From positions 1-47,810 of the forward strand of contig CALXCE010000007.1 of the NCBI GenBank assembly GCA_944386725.1: a stretch of DNA of 47,810 nt. The letters run 5' to 3'. The stretch comes from an uncultured Clostridia bacterium. GTDB lineage: Bacteria; Bacillota; Clostridia; TANB77; CAG-508. Within the stretch, counting starts at the first letter, position 1. Each line of letters begins with the position of its first letter. The translations under genes and the position numbers were made by a program. This document shows, one piece after another, positions 34,958 to 42,749 of the stretch. The notes under the pieces were generated by a model. It was not told the origin of the DNA, did no database searches, and was given only the letters and a program-made list of their open reading frames with translations.

Positions 34958-36017
34958 CTAGATTACAATATAATTTTTCTCAGATTTGGTTAAACTTATA
35001 CACCCAAATTTTGTAATTTGCACAGTATCTTCAATTCTAACTCCGAATTTTCCTGGTATATAAATTCCTGGCTCATTTGTAACTACCATATTTTCTCGTA
35101 ATTGAGTATCTGAATTATAACTCACATAAGGTGCTTCGTGAATTTGCATTCCCACTCCATGACCTAAACTATGAACCAAATCGTAGCCATGTAATTTAAA
35201 ATCATTCTCTACCATTTTTGCAAGTAGTCTTGTACCTGCACCATCTTTATATTGTTCTTGCGTTTGTTCTTGATTTTTTAATACCAAATCATAAATTGGT
35301 TTTACTTCTTCTGGTACTTCACCCACAAAAAATGTCCTTGTCATATCAGAGCAATAACCATTTACCTTACATCCCATATCAATGGTAATAATATCTTTTT
35401 CTTGTATTTTTCGGTCAGTTGGGACAGCATGTGGCTTTGACGTATTTTCTCCGTGACGCCACTATGGTTTCAAAAGATAACCCATCTGTTCTTTGTTTGT
35501 AATATTCTTCTATTTCATTTGCTATCTGCTTTTCTGTCATTCCTGGTTTAATATAGGATAATATATATTTAAAACAATTATCTGTTATTTCACATGCTTT
35601 TTCTAAATTACTGATTTCTTCTTCGTCCTTTATCATCCTTTGCTTTTCTATTATATGTTCTGTTTCCACAAAATTATGAATTTTAAATTTTCTTATATAT
35701 TCTTTATATTTTGCATAAGAAATATCATATTCCTCAAATCCTACATTTTCACAAAATAGAAAGAAGTTTTCGTAATCATCTTTAGATACATCATGAACAT
35801 CATATACAATAATTTCGTCAAACAAGGTTAATGTGCTATGTACTTGCTCTATATAGCGAGCGTCAGTAATATAGATATTTTCTTTTCTTGTTAAAAGCAA
35901 AATACCTTCTGCTTCAATATTTGTCAAATAGCGTATATTAACAGGATTTGTTAATATCAATCCCTGTAAATCTAAACTTGACATTTTATTTCTTAACCAC
36001 TGTAATTTTGAATTCAT
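34958..36017 (-). CDS. pepP: Xaa-Pro aminopeptidase (M24), interrupted by a +1 frameshift at CGG
   Basis: Metal-dependent aminopeptidase removing residues before proline. In the zero frame the N-terminal creatinase-like domain (residues 1-130) leads to GLSFETIVAS and then an aberrant tail with a stop at 35415. Skipping the C of CGG at 35451-35453 (TCA-CGG-A to TCA-GGA) gives GENTSKPHAVPTDRK and runs into the catalytic half: TIDMG and SDMTRTF (Asp ligands), HSLGHGVGMQIHE (His), NEPGIY and RIEDTV (Glu ligands). The restored length is 352 residues, normal for the family. The start at 36017 follows GAGGAG; the ORF opens at 36035. Confidence 0.88.
35451..35453 (-). other. Putative +1 frameshift site in the Xaa-Pro peptidase (TCA-C-GGA)
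   Basis: In-frame CGG at codon 189 between the N-terminal and catalytic domains; the zero frame stops 36 bases later, while the +1 frame continues to the complete enzyme. Confidence 0.62.
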
Positions 36018-36027
36018 TTTTTTCTCC

Positions 36028-36780
36028 TCATCCATGATACATTCCCAAAGTAAAAATCTGCATCAATATTGTTTTTATTTGTTCAAATGGTATATACATG
36101 CTAATAAAGGTTGCTATCACTATAAACGGACCAAATGGTATATATTCATCTGATTTTTTTATCTTCGTTACTAATAAAAGAATACTAAGAATAGCTCCTA
36201 TTAAAAAGGAAACAAGTGTTATAATAACAATGTTAGATAATCCGAAAAATAATCCTAATGCTCCCATTAATTTAACATCGCCAAATCCCATTGCTTCTTT
36301 TCCATAAAAGAGTCCTCCTAATAAGGTAATTAATAAAAAAATTCCTCCTCCTGCAATCATCCCTAATAACATATTAATCGTAATTGCTACATTAGATAAA
36401 CCATATAAAAAAGCAAATATAAATCCAACTTCAAATATGGTTAGATTTAATCGGTTTGGTATGATTTGTAATTTAAAATCAATCACAAATGCAGATAACA
36501 ACATGGGTGTTAAGATGAAATATTTTATTAGATCCAAATTAGCAACTATTGTATCTTTTATACCACAGATATATATCAAAGTTACATATATAATTGCTGT
36601 TAGCAACATTAATATATAGTTTGGTTTGAAATTTATTTTATATTCATTAATAATATCTTTGGAAATAACACTTTTATATTCTGGTAATCTTTTATTTGCC
36701 CAGTCTGTTAATTGTCCTACAATTAGTCCTATAATTGTTGCCACTACATAATAAGCAATATGTACATCATTAAAATACAT
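36028..36780 (-). CDS. A24 family prepilin-type peptidase
   Basis: A 250-residue membrane aspartyl peptidase processing type IV pilin-like signal peptides. It has seven or so membrane helices. Catalytic aspartates lie in AFVIDFKLQIIPN and GFGDVKLMGALG. The N-terminal Cys-rich methylase domain of PilD is absent, leaving only GQLTDWANKRLPEY, as in many Gram-positive members. No pilin genes are nearby. It overlaps yqeG by 11 bases and precedes the Xaa-Pro peptidase gene. Confidence 0.88.
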   Translation of the reverse strand: MYFNDVHIAYYVVATIIGLIVGQLTDWANKRLPEYKSVISKDIINEYKINFKPNYILMLLTAIIYVTLIYICGIKDTIVANLDLIKYFILTPMLLSAFVIDFKLQIIPNRLNLTIFEVGFIFAFLYGLSNVAITINMLLGMIAGGGIFLLITLLGGLFYGKEAMGFGDVKLMGALGLFFGLSNIVIITLVSFLIGAILSILLLVTKIKKSDEYIPFGPFIVIATFISMYIPFEQIKTILMQIFTLGMYHG

Positions 36781-37282
36781 CTTTTTTCTCCTTTGTTTTC
36801 TGTTTATATTTCTCTTTTATTTTATTCTCTAACGGTCTTTTCCATGCCGTATACCAGAAATCTTTTTCATCAATTGGCTCTACTAATATGGTAAACATTT
36901 GACAACGATTGCCTCCTATAATATCAGTAAAAATCTGATCTCCCACCACTGCTATATTTTCTGACTTTTCTGCTAATTCTTTTTGTACTGTCAAGAATCC
37001 TTTTTTAAATGGCTTTTTAGCTAGATTTTGATATGGTATTCCCAATTTTTTAGCTACTTCTTCTACTTTTTCTTTATGATTCGTGTTCGATAAAATATAT
37101 AATTTTATGCCTTGTTTTTTTATTTCTTTTGCCCAGTCAATTATGCTTTCTGTCATTTTTCTGTTATAATCTATTAATGTGTTATCAACATCTAGAATTA
37201 GTGCTTTTATTTTGTTTTTTTGCAAAAAATCTATTGTGATTTGCTCTACTTTTTCAAAGTGTACATTGGGATATACTATCAT
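36770..37282 (-). CDS. yqeG: YqeG-type HAD phosphatase
   Basis: HAD superfamily IIIA phosphatase of about 170 residues. Motif I ALILDVDNTLIDY, motif II LYILSNTNH, Lys in KKPFKKGF and motif IV VVGDQIFTDIIGG are all present. In other Firmicutes yqeG is linked to a ribosome-assembly gene set; those genes are not adjacent here. The ORF opens at 37309, but GTGGAGG precedes the ATG at 37282. Confidence 0.88.
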   Translation of the reverse strand: MIVYPNVHFEKVEQITIDFLQKNKIKALILDVDNTLIDYNRKMTESIIDWAKEIKKQGIKLYILSNTNHKEKVEEVAKKLGIPYQNLAKKPFKKGFLTVQKELAEKSENIAVVGDQIFTDIIGGNRCQMFTILVEPIDEKDFWYTAWKRPLENKIKEKYKQKTKEKKDVF

Positions 37283-37313
37283 TTTTTCCTCCACTTGCCA
37301 AAATATCAAGTAT

Positions 37314-37342
37314 ATCTTATCAATTTGCTATTTATTTGTCAA
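37314..37342 (-). promoter_or_regulatory. Promoter of the yqeG operon
   Basis: TTGACA (37337-37342), 17-base spacer, TAAGAT (37314-37319); divergent from the promoter at 37357. Confidence 0.72.
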
Positions 37343-37356
37343 GGAATTTAGTAAGA

Positions 37357-37385
37357 TTGACGAATTTAACATAAAATGATATAAT
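37357..37385 (+). promoter_or_regulatory. Promoter of the small gene at 37454
   Basis: TTGACG (37357-37362), 17-base spacer, perfect TATAAT (37380-37385). Confidence 0.75.
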
Positions 37386-37453
37386 AAAAGAGTAAGCAAA
37401 TCATAACAAGACTCAAGATTATATTGAGTCACAACAAAAGAAAGGAGATTCTT

Positions 37454-37696
37454 ATGGCAGAATCGAAAAAATTACGGATAGAGTTAAATTCAAGTCTATC
37501 CTACAAAGACTATAATGTATATTACATAGTCTTTAATGAAAACAAAATAGGATATCTTGGTGTTTTTACTTCTAATGGTAAATTCAATTATTCAGTTAAG
37601 AATGAGCTTAATAACTACTATTTTTTGAGCCTCATTAAAGCGATGATCCAAAAAGAACTTAGATTAAATCCTATTTTAAATCCGTGTCTCTATTGA
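37454..37696 (+). CDS. Small protein of unknown function (80 aa)
   Basis: I do not recognise this protein. It starts with MAESKKLRIELNSSLSYKDY and contains VYYIVFNENKIGYLGVF, suggestive of two beta strands, then a helix (LSLIKAMIQKEL). AAAGGAGATTCTT precedes the ATG, a strong promoter lies upstream and a terminator downstream, so it is a monocistronic gene. Codon 8 is an in-frame CGG that must be read in the zero frame, since a +1 shift would meet TAG at once. Confidence 0.7.
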   Translation: MAESKKLRIELNSSLSYKDYNVYYIVFNENKIGYLGVFTSNGKFNYSVKNELNNYYFLSLIKAMIQKELRLNPILNPCLY

Positions 37697-37703
37697 CACA
37701 AGA

Positions 37704-37748
37704 AAAAAGACCTCAAGTATGAATATCTTTCATTTTTGGGGTCTTTTC
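37704..37748 (+). terminator. Terminator of the small gene
   Basis: GAAAAAAGACCTC (from about 37702) pairs with GGGGTCTTTTC (37738-37748), followed by TTTTATTA. Located between convergent genes. Confidence 0.8.
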
Positions 37749-37761
37749 TTTTATTAGCTCA

Positions 37762-38451
37762 TCACTTACAAAATCTATGGCTACCAATGGTTACTGTCAT
37801 TGGTCTTGACCATATCCATTTGTTCGTTGCTGTAGATGGATTAAAGTAATAGATTGCACCATAACTAGGATCCCAACCATTCATAGCATCTTGTGCTGCT
37901 TTTTTAGCATTTGAATCTGGTGTAAAATTAATTTGTCCATCTTTTACAACGTCAAATGCCCCTGATTGATAAATAACTCCTGCTATCGTATTTGGAAACG
38001 AACTACTTTTTACTCGGTTCATAACAACAGCACCCACTGCAACTTGCCCCGTATATGGCTCTCCTCTTGCTTCTCCATAAATAAGTCTTGCTAACAAATT
38101 AACATCACTAGAATTACTAGAACTTGAAGTGGATGATGTACTAGAAGTATAAATTCCCATTGCTTTTAAAGTGGCTGGTCCTGCAATTCCATCTACCGTT
38201 AATCCATTTTTTCTTTGAAAGTATTTAACTGCTTCTACTGTTTGACTTCCATAGATACCATCTATATTTCCATTATAGTATCCCCATCTTTTTAATTTAG
38301 TTTGTATTTGTGTTACTTCACTTCCTCTGGAACCATATTTGGATAAAGCTTCTACCGAATTGTTTTGAAAAAATATGATAAACACTGTAATAGCTACTAA
38401 CATTAAAGCACTTGCTCCTATCATGATTATTCTCTTTTTATTTTGTGACAT
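37762..38451 (-). CDS. sleB: Spore cortex-lytic enzyme SleB
   Basis: Germination hydrolase, a lytic transglycosylase acting on cortex peptidoglycan. An N-terminal hydrophobic helix is followed by a PG_binding_1 domain (SRGSEVTQIQTKLKRWGYY through GPATLKAMG), a Ser-rich linker, and the SleB/Hydrolase_2 domain (LLARLIYGEARGEPYTGQVA with catalytic Glu, VVMNRVKSSSFP, GAIYYFNP). About 229 residues. The ATG at 38451 follows AGGTGG; the ORF opens at 38472. Evidence for a spore former. Confidence 0.94.
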   Translation of the reverse strand: MSQNKKRIIMIGASALMLVAITVFIIFFQNNSVEALSKYGSRGSEVTQIQTKLKRWGYYNGNIDGIYGSQTVEAVKYFQRKNGLTVDGIAGPATLKAMGIYTSSTSSTSSSSNSSDVNLLARLIYGEARGEPYTGQVAVGAVVMNRVKSSSFPNTIAGVIYQSGAFDVVKDGQINFTPDSNAKKAAQDAMNGWDPSYGAIYYFNPSTATNKWIWSRPMTVTIGSHRFCK

Positions 38452-38532
38452 AATAAAAAACCACCTATTCATAAAAATTTTTGTTTATGCTTATTTTTAT
38501 CAATATTTGGTTTGATTATACATTTTTTATCA

Positions 38533-39633
38533 TTATCCTATATCAATTTCTTTTTCGTTTAATCTTTTTTCAAGATGATTGATTTCCATTGAAAAATCTT
38601 GTAGTTTATTTTGGGGTACATAATATTTAATTGGCTCCTTTAACAATTCTTCTTTCTCTATTTTCTCAAAAATTTGGCTTTCACTATGATATAAATAATA
38701 AACATTCTCCTGTGTTTTTTTTATTACGATTATATTCCTAGCTTTTATTAGTCCATTTTCTTCTACAAACCCCTTATATTTATTAAAATATTTTCTTTCT
38801 TCTGGCGAAAAAATCTTGCTTGCAATTTTTTCATAATATTCTAGTGCTTCAACATCACCAATTTTTCTTCTTTTATGAACATTTATAATTCCTAATTTAT
38901 TCATAACAAATTCTAACTTTTTTTGAGCTAACTCATCTTTTTTATTTGTACCAAAAAAGCCAGTAATAAATTTTTCATCTGACATTTCATCAGCCAATAT
39001 CTCCAAAATATCATTCGTATACAGTCCTCTATAGGTGTATCCAAATTCATCTGCCCATTGTTTTAATTGCTCTTGCGATATTCCGACAAATGGTTTGCCA
39101 TCATTTTCTTCATTCATTCTATATAAATAAAATTCTTTATTTTCTTCAGGTTTTTCATTATATAATTTATTGTATAGTTGTTCTTGTGATACTCCAAAAT
39201 TTCTTATTTTCATCCCTGTCTTAATACGCATAACATCTGATGTTAAATTAGCAAAATACCAATTTCCTTCTTCATCTTTGAAACAACTATCTACATGAGT
39301 AATTGGATTCTCAGGATTCATAAAGGATAAACGTGCTTCTATTCCTAACATCTGTAAGGCTTCCGTATATGTTTTATTCATATCTTTACAAATTGCCTCT
39401 CCATCTTCACTAGTTCCTTCTTGGTAAATTTCTATTTTCTTATAAATATTTTTATAAGAATTCTTATGATTAAATCTATCAAAACTCACTTTATATTGAT
39501 AAATATCACCCAAATTTAGATACATATAAAAAGCTTTTTTGGTAACTGACATTGACTTGGATTTTTCCATTTCTTTTATTTCATTTATAATTCTATCTAC
39601 ATTTTTTCTCTCATATTGATTCATTTTTAACAT
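38533..39633 (-). CDS. Transglutaminase-like domain protein
   Basis: A 366-residue cytoplasmic protein. Residues about 75-145 look like a transglutaminase-like core: EAICKDMNKTYTEALQMLGI has the nucleophile Cys, THVDSCFKDEEGNWYFANLTSD the His and Asp. Flanking regions are helical and charged, and the C-terminal 100 residues (KARNIIVIKKTQENVYYLY) may be a separate beta domain. No family name can be given. It follows holA in the murB-yvcK operon. Protease, cross-linking or non-catalytic roles are all possible. Confidence 0.6.
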   Translation of the reverse strand: MLKMNQYERKNVDRIINEIKEMEKSKSMSVTKKAFYMYLNLGDIYQYKVSFDRFNHKNSYKNIYKKIEIYQEGTSEDGEAICKDMNKTYTEALQMLGIEARLSFMNPENPITHVDSCFKDEEGNWYFANLTSDVMRIKTGMKIRNFGVSQEQLYNKLYNEKPEENKEFYLYRMNEENDGKPFVGISQEQLKQWADEFGYTYRGLYTNDILEILADEMSDEKFITGFFGTNKKDELAQKKLEFVMNKLGIINVHKRRKIGDVEALEYYEKIASKIFSPEERKYFNKYKGFVEENGLIKARNIIVIKKTQENVYYLYHSESQIFEKIEKEELLKEPIKYYVPQNKLQDFSMEINHLEKRLNEKEIDIG

Positions 39634-39661
39634 CCTTTTTGAAAAATTATATATTTTATAT

Positions 39662-40687
39662 TCATGAACAATATTTACAAAGGATAGCTTCTAAACCAAT
39701 TGGTAAATCAATTCGTCCATTTTTATAATAATAATCTAAATCAATTAGACTTTGTAAAATATCTCGCAATTCTTTTTCTTGGAAATACTTTGCTTGTGTT
39801 TTATATTTATTCACTAAAAAAGTCTGATTTTGCTTTAATTTCAAGCTATTTATGATGTCCTTATTATATTTTAAGGAAAGTTTTATAAAATATAGTTTTT
39901 TAAAATGATGGTATAAAGTAATTAAAATCTTCTGCAATGGTTCTTTACTATATACTAAGTTTTTTAAAACTTCTAGTGCCTTTGCAATATCTTTTTTTCC
40001 TAGGGAATCTGTTAAATCAAAAATAACACTTTCTAATTTTTTAATGGATAATTTATCAATATCTTCTTTTTGTATCTTTCCGCCTTCTCCTACATATTCA
40101 ATCAACTTTCGTATTTCATTGATTAAGTCTTGCATATTCGTACCACAACATTCAACAAAATATCTTAAAGTATTATCATCTATTTCTACTTTATAACCAT
40201 TGCAAATTCTTTTGATTCTTTTTTCAATTTGAATTGGCTTCTGATAATCAAATTTACACACAACTCCTAATTGATCAATGGTAGCATATAATTTTTCCTT
40301 ACTATCTGCTTCTTCTTCTACAAAAACTAATATTATACTTGAATTTATCATGTTTATATTTTCTTTTAGATAGGCATTTACTTTTTCCTTTAATTTAGCT
40401 AATTCTGTATTTTTTCTTTTTCCCTCTTTTTTTAATAACCCTGTATTTCTTGCTATAATTAACTTCTTTTCATAGCCAAAGCTTGGTGTTTCAATATCTG
40501 CTATGAGTTCATTACAATTAGTTTCATCAACATGAATGTAATTGATTCCTTTGATGCATTCTCCAAATAAACTTTTGATTTTTTTTAAAGAAGATTCCAA
40601 CAAAAATAATTCCTCTCCATATAGAAGATATAAACTTCGCAGTTTTTCACTTTTTAGTTCTTTTTCTAAATTTTCAATTGATAACAT
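39662..40687 (-). CDS. holA: DNA polymerase III subunit delta
   Basis: Clamp-loader subunit that opens the sliding clamp. The 341 residues begin with LRSLYLLYGEELFLLESSLKKI, the degenerate P-loop region of the family. The middle domain has YFVECCGTNMQDLINEIRKL and the C-terminal collar domain IFDLTDSLGKKDIAKALEVL and LITLYHHFKKLYFIK. It starts 10 bases after the debranching enzyme gene. Confidence 0.92.
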   Translation of the reverse strand: MLSIENLEKELKSEKLRSLYLLYGEELFLLESSLKKIKSLFGECIKGINYIHVDETNCNELIADIETPSFGYEKKLIIARNTGLLKKEGKRKNTELAKLKEKVNAYLKENINMINSSIILVFVEEEADSKEKLYATIDQLGVVCKFDYQKPIQIEKRIKRICNGYKVEIDDNTLRYFVECCGTNMQDLINEIRKLIEYVGEGGKIQKEDIDKLSIKKLESVIFDLTDSLGKKDIAKALEVLKNLVYSKEPLQKILITLYHHFKKLYFIKLSLKYNKDIINSLKLKQNQTFLVNKYKTQAKYFQEKELRDILQSLIDLDYYYKNGRIDLPIGLEAILCKYCS

Positions 40688-40696
40688 CCTTTTTTG

Positions 40697-42733
40697 TCAC
40701 TTCCTTAAAATAATTCGAAACACTTCTGCTACACTCCAAGCTTGATTAATGGTTCCTTTTGGCAATTGTGGTTTCTTTGAATCGTAGAGTTCGGCAATCC
40801 CACCAATACAACCATGGTCAAAAATTTCCTTTTGAAATGTCTTTGTTATTTTTGTGATAAACTTTTCTAGTTTTTCTTCCCATACTTTCTTTTTTTCTAA
40901 AGTCTTAGTCATATATAAGCTATTTTTTAAACTATTGTAATATAATCCTAATAACCATGGCCAAGTAATTCCTTGATGATAACTAGTATCTCTTTGTTCC
41001 GGATCTCCCTCATATACTTCTACATAGTTTTCTTCACCTTTGGCTAGTGTTTTCAATCCATAGTTATTTAATAGGTCCTTTTCTACCGTTTCTAACATTT
41101 GATTTGCTTCCACCGAATTAGGTTCCAATATAGGATATGTTAAACTTAAAGCAAATAATTGATTTGGTCTTATCTTATCATCACCAAGTACGTCATACAA
41201 GCATTTTTTCTTTTGATTATAAAACTTGTTACCAAAAGTGATTTTACAATTTTCTGCTATCTGTTTATATTTTTTTGCCATAATTGGATGTCCAAACTTT
41301 TTGGTAAGGTCTGCCATAATTCGATTTGCATTATACCACAAGCTATTTACTTCAACTGCTTTTCCATTTCTTGGAGTAATTGCTACTCCATTGTATTTTG
41401 CATCCATCCAAGTATTTTGTGTTTCCTCAGTACCAGAAACAAGCAAGCCATCTGTATCTAAATAAATATTATTGTTATCTACATCAATTCCTTGGCAATA
41501 ATTTTCAATAATATCTTCTAAAACAGGGTATAATCTTTTCTTTACAAATTCATAGTCATCTGTATATTGAATATACTTTTGTACTTGCTCAAATAATAGT
41601 AAAGAGGCATCTACACTATTATACAATGGTCTATTATCATAACCAGAATAACCATTAGGAACCAAACCAAATTTAACATCTCGAATCATTGTTAGTAAAA
41701 CTTCTTTTGCTATTTCAAACCTCTTTGGAATTAACAACAACCCCTCAAAAGCAATTAAAGTATCACGTCCCCAGTCTAAAAACCAAGGATATCCTGCTAT
41801 GATGGTATGTAATCCAAAAGTTGGTCTATATACAACAAAATTGTCTGTTGCCATTAAATAGGTCTTGATTAAGTCATCTCTTTGTGTTTCTTTTTCTGTT
41901 TTATTTTGTTTTCTATTATCAATCAACATAGATTCATTGAATATTTCTCCTAAACGAATAATTTCGTTGTTAATGAATCTTCTTACATTTTTTTGTTCAA
42001 TGTTTTCTTCTAGAGAGCAAACAAAGGAAATTTCTTTTTCTTGTTTTGCTGGTATTTCTACTTCATAAACTCCTGGTACTGCATGATTTTCTTCTGGCTC
42101 AAATCCTCTTTTTTCTTCTTCTATATAAAACATATTAGAAAAAGTGTCGTTTTTATGTTCTTTATATTCTCCTTCTGATAAATTCATATAAACTGGTGTC
42201 TGGGAATTTCCATCTATAATTAATTTTACCTTTGTTTTATTTATGGTTTGCTTAATATCAAAATAATGGTTTGTATTCATTTGATGAAAATCTCTGAAAT
42301 TGATAATTGGTGCTAATGTTAATTTTGCTTTTGTTCCTCCATTTTTAACTTTATAATAAACACCTACTGTGTTGTATCCATATTCCATACATACCATTTT
42401 GGTTATTTCTACTTTCCCTATTTTATATTTAAAAATAGGAACATAATCTTTTCTAAATTCTTCTTGATATTCATAGCCATGAGAAATATAAGATTTACAC
42501 ACATTGGTATATAAATTGTATTTCTTTTTTCTGATTTCTATACTTTCATCTAATTTAGATAACACTAAAAATCTTCTAGCTGGTGGTGTTAATGGTGCTA
42601 TTAATAATCCGTGGTATTTTCTAGTATTAGCTCCAATGATGGTAGAAGAACTAAATCCTCCTATTCCATTTGTTAACAACCACTCCTTCTTTAGTCCTTC
42701 TTCTAAATTCAATTCTTCCTTCGTAATTTTCAT
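40697..42733 (-). CDS. Glycogen debranching enzyme (amylo-alpha-1,6-glucosidase type)
   Basis: A 678-residue GH133-like protein. The N-terminal beta-sandwich starts KKEWLLTNGIGGFSSSTIIGANTRKYHG. The C-terminal (alpha/alpha)6 barrel carries YPWFLDWGRDTLIAFEGLLL with the probable catalytic acid, VDASLLLFEQVQKY, NQLFALSLTYPIL and GITWPWLLGLYY. It should hydrolyse alpha-1,6 branches in glycogen during storage turnover. It lies between yvcK, a carbon-metabolism and wall-homeostasis gene, and holA. Confidence 0.92.
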   Translation of the reverse strand: MKITKEELNLEEGLKKEWLLTNGIGGFSSSTIIGANTRKYHGLLIAPLTPPARRFLVLSKLDESIEIRKKKYNLYTNVCKSYISHGYEYQEEFRKDYVPIFKYKIGKVEITKMVCMEYGYNTVGVYYKVKNGGTKAKLTLAPIINFRDFHQMNTNHYFDIKQTINKTKVKLIIDGNSQTPVYMNLSEGEYKEHKNDTFSNMFYIEEEKRGFEPEENHAVPGVYEVEIPAKQEKEISFVCSLEENIEQKNVRRFINNEIIRLGEIFNESMLIDNRKQNKTEKETQRDDLIKTYLMATDNFVVYRPTFGLHTIIAGYPWFLDWGRDTLIAFEGLLLIPKRFEIAKEVLLTMIRDVKFGLVPNGYSGYDNRPLYNSVDASLLLFEQVQKYIQYTDDYEFVKKRLYPVLEDIIENYCQGIDVDNNNIYLDTDGLLVSGTEETQNTWMDAKYNGVAITPRNGKAVEVNSLWYNANRIMADLTKKFGHPIMAKKYKQIAENCKITFGNKFYNQKKKCLYDVLGDDKIRPNQLFALSLTYPILEPNSVEANQMLETVEKDLLNNYGLKTLAKGEENYVEVYEGDPEQRDTSYHQGITWPWLLGLYYNSLKNSLYMTKTLEKKKVWEEKLEKFITKITKTFQKEIFDHGCIGGIAELYDSKKPQLPKGTINQAWSVAEVFRIILRK

Positions 42734-42749
42734 CTTTTTTCTTCCTTTT

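Noticed and set aside
34958..35377. Downstream half of the Xaa-Pro peptidase as an independent gene
   Set aside because: No ribosome site before its ATG, and the family-typical residues just upstream are present only in the continuing +1 frame.
1030..35453. CGG reassigned to another amino acid rather than frameshifting
   Set aside because: Reading CGG as any amino acid leaves all three genes in the wrong frame; only skipping one base restores them, and CGG aligns with CGA (Arg) in the tandem-repeat gene.
966..35453. prfB-like shift at a stop codon
   Set aside because: The shift points are not at stop codons and have no upstream slippery CTT run; the shared feature is CGG followed by A or T.
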